NCBI GenBank assembly: GCA_050485385.1
Contig: JBJHBG010000035.1
Coordinates: 1 to 39,942, forward strand
DNA: 39,942 nt
Source of the DNA: RECO01 sp050485385
Lineage (GTDB): Bacteria; Pseudomonadota; Alphaproteobacteria; Geminicoccales; Geminicoccaceae
Direction of reading: 5' to 3'
Below the pieces are notes generated by a model. It was given only the letters and a program-made list of their open reading frames with translations. It was not told the DNA's origin and made no database searches. Of this stretch, positions 34,864 through 39,942 are shown piece by piece. A program made the position numbers and the translations under genes. Each line of letters begins with the position of its first letter. Position 1 is the first letter of the stretch.

Positions 34864-35732
34864 CGACCGCGGCGCGGACCCACCGTCGCCACGAAGCCGA
34901 AAAAATCGGCGCCCGCCTGCCCCCGCTCCAGGTGGCAGCCGATCGTGTCGCCGCGACCGTGGCGCAGGGCGTCCACGGCCGCCGCCGGGTCGGCATGGGC
35001 GAGAGCTTCTGGCAGTTCCGGCCCTACCAGCCGGGCGACAGCACGACGTCCATCGACTGGCGGCAGTCGGCCAAGGGCGACCGCTTCGTCCTGCGGGAAC
35101 TCGAATGGGAAGCGGCGCAGAGTGTCTGGCTCTGGGTCGATGGCTCGGCGTCGATGCGCTACGGCTCGCACAAGGGGCCGACCAAGCACGAGCGCGCCCA
35201 GGTCCTGGCGCTGGCCTTGGCGTCGTTGTTGCTCAGAGCGGGCGAGCGGGTCGCTGTACTCGGCGGCAACGGACCGCCGATGGCCGGGCGGGCGGCGCTG
35301 TCGAGGCTGGTCGACCAGCTCGATGCGGACGCGAGCGACCGCTTGCCGCGACAGCCGCTGCCCCGCCATGCGCGGGTCGTTCTGGTGTCGGACTGGTTGA
35401 CGCCGATCGACCTCACCGAGCGCTGGTTGCGTGACGTTCAGACCATGGGGGTTACCGGCTTCGTCCTGGTCGTCGCGGATCCGGCGGAGATCGAGCTGCC
35501 GTTCTCGGGCCGCGTCCGCTTCAAGGGGATGGAGGAGGAGGGGATCGCGCTGATCGGCAACGTGGACCGGGTTCGCGGGGACTATGCCAAGCTGCTGGCG
35601 GAGCATCGGGCCGCGCTGGCGGACGTCGCCCGCCGGTTGGGTTGGAGCCTGACCGTGCACCGTACGGACCATCCTCCGGAACAGGCGTTGTTGCCGGCCT
35701 ACATGGCGCTGGGCGGCGGAGGGCGCGGCTGA
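34860..35732 (+). CDS. DUF58 domain-containing protein (VWA-like)
   Basis: A 290-residue protein with the DUF58 signature: RRRVGMGESFWQFRPYQPGDSTTSIDWRQSAK (41-72) and a VWA-type metal-site WVDGSASMR (92-100). No membrane segment is visible, so it is a cytosolic client or partner of the MoxR ATPase. It overlaps the previous gene (ATGA) and the next (TGATG), so the three are translated together. Confidence 0.92.
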
Positions 35733-38446
35733 TGCTGGGCCTGGGTGCGGTCGCCTTCGCCCAGCCCTGGCTGCTGGCGGCGCTGATCGGCCTGCCGGCG
35801 CTGTGGTGGCTGCTGCGGCTGGTGCCGCCGCCGCCGCGCGAGATCGCCTTCCCGCCGGTCCGCTTCCTCCTGCAACTCACCCGCCGCGAGACCACGGCGC
35901 AGCGCACGCCGTGGTGGCTGCTCCTGCTCCGCCTTGCCGCCATCGCCTGTCTCGTCGTAGCCGCCTCCCGGCCCCTGCTGTTCCCGGCGGAGCGCCTTGC
36001 GGGCGACGGCCCGCTGCTGATCGTGATCGACGACGGCTGGGCGTCGGCGCCGCACTGGGAGACCATGCGCAGCCGCGCCCTCGCCGAGATCGACCGCGCC
36101 GAACGCGAGGGGCGCGAGGTCGTGTTCGTGGCGACCGCGCCGACCGTCGACGGCGTCGATGCCATCCGCCTTGCCGCGTCCGCCGCCGCCGACCGCCTGA
36201 GCGCGCACGAGCCGGCCGCTTGGTGGCCCGACCGCCGGGCGGCCGCGACCACCGTCGAATCGGCGAACGTGCCGCAGGCGTCGACGCTGTGGCTGAGCGA
36301 CGGCATGGTGCGCGACGCCGAGGCGCGCAGCGACGCGACGGCGCTCGTCGACGCGCTCGAGCGGCTAGGCCCGCTGCGCGTCGTCGCCCCCGACGCGGGC
36401 GGCCTTGCGCCCTTGCTGGTGGCGGTGGGCGATCCCGACGGCGGCCTGTCGCTCGCCATCCGTCGCGCCGCGCCGAGCGAGGGGATGGCACCGTCGGTTC
36501 GCGCCCTGGCCGGCATCGACGACGTCCTCGCCCGCACCCCCGTGACGTTCGACGAAGCCGGCACCGACGGCATGGCCCGGTTCGAGCTGCCGCCGAGCGT
36601 CGCCGAGCGCGTCCGCCGTTTCGAACGCGAGCCGGTAGCCAGTGCCGGCGACGTCGTCCTGACCGATCAGGGCCTCGGCGCGCGCGCCATCGGCGTGATC
36701 ACGGCCGGCGGGCCGCGCGAGGTGCAGCCGCTCCTGGCCGAGCGCTTCTTCATCGAGCGGGCGCTCGCCGGCCGCGCTCGCCTGACGGTGGCGAGCCTCG
36801 ACGAGTTGGTCGAACAGGACGTGCCGAGCCTCGTCCTGCTCGACAACGAGGAGTTGAGCGGCCCCCAACAGGAACGTGTGCGCGACTGGATCGAAGGCGG
36901 CGGCGTGCTGCTCCGCTTCGCCGGCCCCAACCTGGCCGAGCGCAGCCAGGACCCGCTGGTGCCGGTGCGCCTGCGGATCGGCGGCCGGCTGCTCGATGGC
37001 TCGCTGTCGTGGTCCGAGCCCCTGCCGCTCGGCCGCTTCGAAACCAGTGGGCCGCTGGCCGGGCTGCCGGTGGCGCCGGACGTGCGCGTGCGCCAGCAGG
37101 TGCTGGCCGAGCCCTCGCCCGAGACCATCGACGCTACGCTCGGCGTCCTCGCCGACGGCACGCCGCTCGTCACCGGCCGCCGGCTCGGCGACGGCTGGCT
37201 GATGCTCGTCCACACGACCGCCAACACCCAGTGGTCCGACTTCGCCCTGTCCGGCAGCTTCGTCGCACTGCTGGAACGGGTGGCCGACATGGGCCGTGGC
37301 CGGCGGGCGCCGAGCGAGGGCCTGCTGCAACCGACCTCGGTGCTCGACGGTTTCGGCCGGCTGGTCGATCCGGATGCCTCGACCCGGCCGGTACCGGCCA
37401 TCGAGCTGGTGGCCGGCAGCGTGGGGCCGACGCGCCCGCCCGGGCTCTACACCGATCCGTCGACCGGCGCGCGGCGCGCGTTCAACCTCGGTGGTCTCGA
37501 CGATGCCCCCATGGCGCTCCGCCCGGCCGACGTGCGCGGCTCGCTGCTGCCGCTCGCCGTCGCCCAAGAGCTCGACCTGAGGCCCTGGTTGCTCTTGCTC
37601 GCCATGTTGCTGCTGCTGGTCGACCTTGCCGTCGTCGGGGCGATGCGCGGCCGCCGGCCTCGTCTGCGTCCGGCGGCGGCCGCGGCCTTGCTCGCGACGC
37701 TCGTCCTCGCCTCGCCCGCGCGCGCCTTCGACCCGGTGCAACTCGCCGAAGCGACGCCGCTCGCCTACGTGATGACCGGCGACCCCGAATTGGATCGGCT
37801 GGCGGCGGCGGGTCTGGAGGGACTGGCCCGGACGCTCTTTCGGCGCACCTCCATCGAGCCCAGCGATCCGGTCGGCGTGGACATCGAACGCGATCCGCTG
37901 GAGCTGTTCCCGCTGCTCTTCTGGGCGGTGCCCGATGCCACCGCACCGCTCGATCCCGTCGTGGCGGAGCGCTTCGTCGCCTATCTCGAAAGCGGCGGGA
38001 TGGTCGTGTTCGACACGCGCGACGCCAACCTCGCACCGCTTGGCTCGGGCGGCCAGACACCCGGCATGGCGCGCCTCAGGACGCTCCTGGCGGAGGTCGA
38101 GTTGCCGCCGCTCGAGCGCGTCGAGGGCGAACACGCGCTGACCCGGAGTTTCTACCTGCTGCAAGAGTTTCCAGGGCGCTTCGCCGGGCAGCCGATCTGG
38201 GTCGACCGGGCGCAGCCGGGCGTCAACGACGGCGTCTCGTCGGTGATCATCGGCGCCAACGACTGGATCGGCGCCTGGGCGGTCGACGAGTTCGACCGTC
38301 CACTCCTGCCCGTGGTCCCGGGCGGCGAGCGCCAGCGCGAATGGGCGCACCGGGTCGGCGTCAACATCGTGATGTACGCGCTGACCGGCAACTACAAGAC
38401 GGATCAGGTCCACGTCCCCACCCTCCTGGAGCGTCTCGGCCAATGA
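35732..38446 (+). CDS. Large membrane protein: BatA-like N-terminus and C-terminal DUF4159
   Basis: A 904-residue protein. An N-terminal BatA-type segment has two membrane helices (~10-28 and ~62-80) around a short loop. A VWA-like/periplasmic central region follows, containing IDDGWAS near 96. A second membrane pair is at about 620-660 (LLLLAMLLLLVDLAVV, then AALLATLVLASPARA). The last ~220 residues are DUF4159 (QLAEATPLAYVMTGDPELDRLAAAGLEGLARTLFRRT ... NWIGAWAVDEFDRPLLPVV, quoted in parts; a class I glutamine-amidotransferase-like fold is reported for such domains). The start at 35732 overlaps the DUF58 stop by one base. Function is unknown; envelope maintenance by analogy with Bat operons is inference. 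Confidence 0.9.
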   Translation: MLGLGAVAFAQPWLLAALIGLPALWWLLRLVPPPPREIAFPPVRFLLQLTRRETTAQRTPWWLLLLRLAAIACLVVAASRPLLFPAERLAGDGPLLIVIDDGWASAPHWETMRSRALAEIDRAEREGREVVFVATAPTVDGVDAIRLAASAAADRLSAHEPAAWWPDRRAAATTVESANVPQASTLWLSDGMVRDAEARSDATALVDALERLGPLRVVAPDAGGLAPLLVAVGDPDGGLSLAIRRAAPSEGMAPSVRALAGIDDVLARTPVTFDEAGTDGMARFELPPSVAERVRRFEREPVASAGDVVLTDQGLGARAIGVITAGGPREVQPLLAERFFIERALAGRARLTVASLDELVEQDVPSLVLLDNEELSGPQQERVRDWIEGGGVLLRFAGPNLAERSQDPLVPVRLRIGGRLLDGSLSWSEPLPLGRFETSGPLAGLPVAPDVRVRQQVLAEPSPETIDATLGVLADGTPLVTGRRLGDGWLMLVHTTANTQWSDFALSGSFVALLERVADMGRGRRAPSEGLLQPTSVLDGFGRLVDPDASTRPVPAIELVAGSVGPTRPPGLYTDPSTGARRAFNLGGLDDAPMALRPADVRGSLLPLAVAQELDLRPWLLLLAMLLLLVDLAVVGAMRGRRPRLRPAAAAALLATLVLASPARAFDPVQLAEATPLAYVMTGDPELDRLAAAGLEGLARTLFRRTSIEPSDPVGVDIERDPLELFPLLFWAVPDATAPLDPVVAERFVAYLESGGMVVFDTRDANLAPLGSGGQTPGMARLRTLLAEVELPPLERVEGEHALTRSFYLLQEFPGRFAGQPIWVDRAQPGVNDGVSSVIIGANDWIGAWAVDEFDRPLLPVVPGGERQREWAHRVGVNIVMYALTGNYKTDQVHVPTLLERLGQ

Positions 38447-39942
38447 CCGTTGCCGACGTCGTCTTCCGGCCGCTGCTTCCCGAATGGGCGCTCGTTGCCC
38501 TCGTTGCGGTGGCGCTGTTGGCCGTGCTCGCCGCCCTGGTCGGCCGGCTGCCGGCCGCAGCCTGGCGCCTGCCGCCGCTGTTGCTGCTGCTCCTCGTCCT
38601 CGCCAACCCGACGCTGTTGCGCGAAGAGCGCGACGCCGTGCCCGACATCGTGCTCCTGGTCGAGGATGCGAGCCCCAGCATGACGGTGGCCGACCGGCCC
38701 GAGACCACGGCCGCCGCACTCGAACGGCTCGGCCGCGACCTCGCGAGCGACCGGCGTCTGGAGGTGGTGCCCGTCACCGTGAGCGGCGGTGCTGGCGGGA
38801 CCGAACTGGTCGACGCCGTCGAACGCGCGCTGGTCGACCTCGACCGCCGCCGGCTCGCGGGCGTGGTGGTCGTCTCCGACGGCCAAGTCCACGACGTGCC
38901 GGATGAAGTGCCGGCCTGGGCGCGCGAACGCCCGGTCCATCTGGTCCTGCCGGGGGCACCGGACGAGACCGACCGCCGTCTGGCGCTGGAGGAGATGCCG
39001 ACCTACGCCATGGTCGGCGAGCGTCAATCCTTCGTCGTCCGGCTGGAGGACGAGGTGGACGCGCCGGCGCGCCTCACCGTTCGCCAGAACGGCGAGACGC
39101 TGGCGGGCCTGACCGCCAACCCTGGCCAATCCGTGCGCATACCGTTTACGCTGGATCGCGCCGGCGAGACCGTGTTCGAGGTCGAGGTCGAGGCGCGCGC
39201 GGGCGAGATCAGCGACGTCAACAACACGGTCGTCGCCTTCGTCACCGGCGTGCGCGACCGCCTCAGGGTGCTGCTCGTCTCGGGCGAGCCCTATCCGGGG
39301 CTGCGCGTGTGGCGCAACCTGCTGAAGGCCGACCCGGCGGTGGACCTCGTCCACTTCACCATCCTCAGGCCGCCGGAGAAGCAGGATGGCACGCCCGTCC
39401 GCGAGTTGGCGCTGATCGCCTTTCCGGTGCGCGAGCTGTTCGAGCTGAAGCTCGGTGAGTTCGACCTCATCATCTTCGACCGCTACGCCCGCCGTGGCCT
39501 CTTGCCGCTCGCCTACTTCGACAACGTGGCCCGCTACGTCGAGGACGGCGGTGCTCTCCTGATCGGCGCCGGGCCGGGCTTCGCCACGCCCTTGAGCCTG
39601 GCGCGCACGCCGCTGGAGCGGGTGATGCCGGCCATGCCGACCGGCACCGTGCATCAAGAAGCCTTTCGCCCGGCGGTAACCGATCTCGGTCGCCGCCATC
39701 CGGTGACCGAGGGACTGGAGGAAGGTTGGGGCGAACCCTGGGGCTCGTGGTTCCGCTCCATCGGCGTCGAGGGCGCCGACGGTCAGATCGTCATGGAAGG
39801 GGCGATGCAGCAGCCGCTCTTGGTGCTCGACCGCGTGGGCGACGGCCGCGTAGCCCAGTTGCTCTCCGACCAGGCATGGCTGTGGGCGCGCGGCTACGAA
39901 CATGGCGGTCCGCAGGCGACGCTGCTCCGCCGCCTCGTGCAC
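38443..39942 (+). CDS. Membrane protein with VWA-like and amidotransferase-like regions (C-terminus beyond window)
   Basis: At least 500 residues are present; the gene runs off the window. Two N-terminal membrane helices (about 14-35 and 41-57) precede a VWA-like domain (DIVLLVEDASPSMTVADR, near 68-85) and a beta-sandwich region. A glutamine-amidotransferase-like domain starts near residue 280 (LRVLLVSGEPYPGLRVWRNLL). It overlaps the previous gene as ATGA and is the fourth gene of the MoxR operon. This architecture is the usual partner of BatA/DUF4159 proteins in alphaproteobacteria; the biochemical role is not known. Confidence 0.88.
   Translation, partial: MTVADVVFRPLLPEWALVALVAVALLAVLAALVGRLPAAAWRLPPLLLLLLVLANPTLLREERDAVPDIVLLVEDASPSMTVADRPETTAAALERLGRDLASDRRLEVVPVTVSGGAGGTELVDAVERALVDLDRRRLAGVVVVSDGQVHDVPDEVPAWARERPVHLVLPGAPDETDRRLALEEMPTYAMVGERQSFVVRLEDEVDAPARLTVRQNGETLAGLTANPGQSVRIPFTLDRAGETVFEVEVEARAGEISDVNNTVVAFVTGVRDRLRVLLVSGEPYPGLRVWRNLLKADPAVDLVHFTILRPPEKQDGTPVRELALIAFPVRELFELKLGEFDLIIFDRYARRGLLPLAYFDNVARYVEDGGALLIGAGPGFATPLSLARTPLERVMPAMPTGTVHQEAFRPAVTDLGRRHPVTEGLEEGWGEPWGSWFRSIGVEGADGQIVMEGAMQQPLLVLDRVGDGRVAQLLSDQAWLWARGYEHGGPQATLLRRLVH

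Overview
This is a roughly 70% GC stretch of a bacterial chromosome. Gene content and order (tripartite TRAP transporter, IlvD/Edd sugar-acid dehydratase, HyuA/HyuB, GlxA and FCD-GntR regulators, a DUF1285-NUDIX pair beside a MoxR-DUF58-DUF4159 run, cyclase-TolB-TPR protein) point to an alphaproteobacterium, probably a Rhodospirillales/Geminicoccales-like soil or aquatic heterotroph. That placement is inference from gene families; there is no rRNA or other marker here. No tRNA, rRNA, CRISPR array, integrase or insertion sequence was seen.

Layout. 1-2734: a GlxA-type regulator (cut by the window start) divergent from a coupled methyltransferase-GNAT pair. 2857-8821: SDR dehydrogenase, IlvD/Edd dehydratase and a complete TRAP transporter (DctP, DctQ, DctM), which reads as uptake and oxidation/dehydration of an unidentified sugar acid. 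9073-12516: AbrB-type membrane protein, then an FCD-GntR regulator divergent from ureidoglycolate lyase (allA) and cofactor-independent allantoinase (puuE), part of purine-ureide catabolism. 12517-16531: a compositionally distinct island holding a RelE/HigB toxin, a HigA-like antitoxin fused to an ImmA/IrrE metallopeptidase, and an unrecognised protein with a PD-(D/E)XK nuclease-like C-terminus, flanked by hairpins and palindromes and a run of 15 Cs. 16532-24774: hydantoinase/oxoprolinase hyuB-hyuA, a divergent NHL beta-propeller protein, an NAD-dependent epimerase, a hydantoin-racemase-like protein that lacks both catalytic cysteines, and a Tat-signal GMC oxidoreductase. 24865-33785: a membrane class III cyclase with TolB-like and TPR domains, a YHS protein, DNA polymerase I, CCA-adding enzyme, RluA-type pseudouridine synthase, cupin, NUDIX (CoA pyrophosphatase-like) and DUF1285. 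33868-39942: a tightly overlapping MoxR-DUF58-BatA/DUF4159-membrane protein operon running off the window end.

How the parts fit. The metabolic genes form two themes: sugar-acid uptake and catabolism, and breakdown of cyclic amides (allantoin, hydantoins, oxoproline-like rings). The toxin/peptidase/nuclease island sits between the two cyclic-amide groups and differs from both in base composition, as expected of an acquired module. It is the best candidate for a little-described system (stress- or phage-responsive), followed by the MoxR-DUF58-DUF4159 operon and the cysteine-less racemase homologue.
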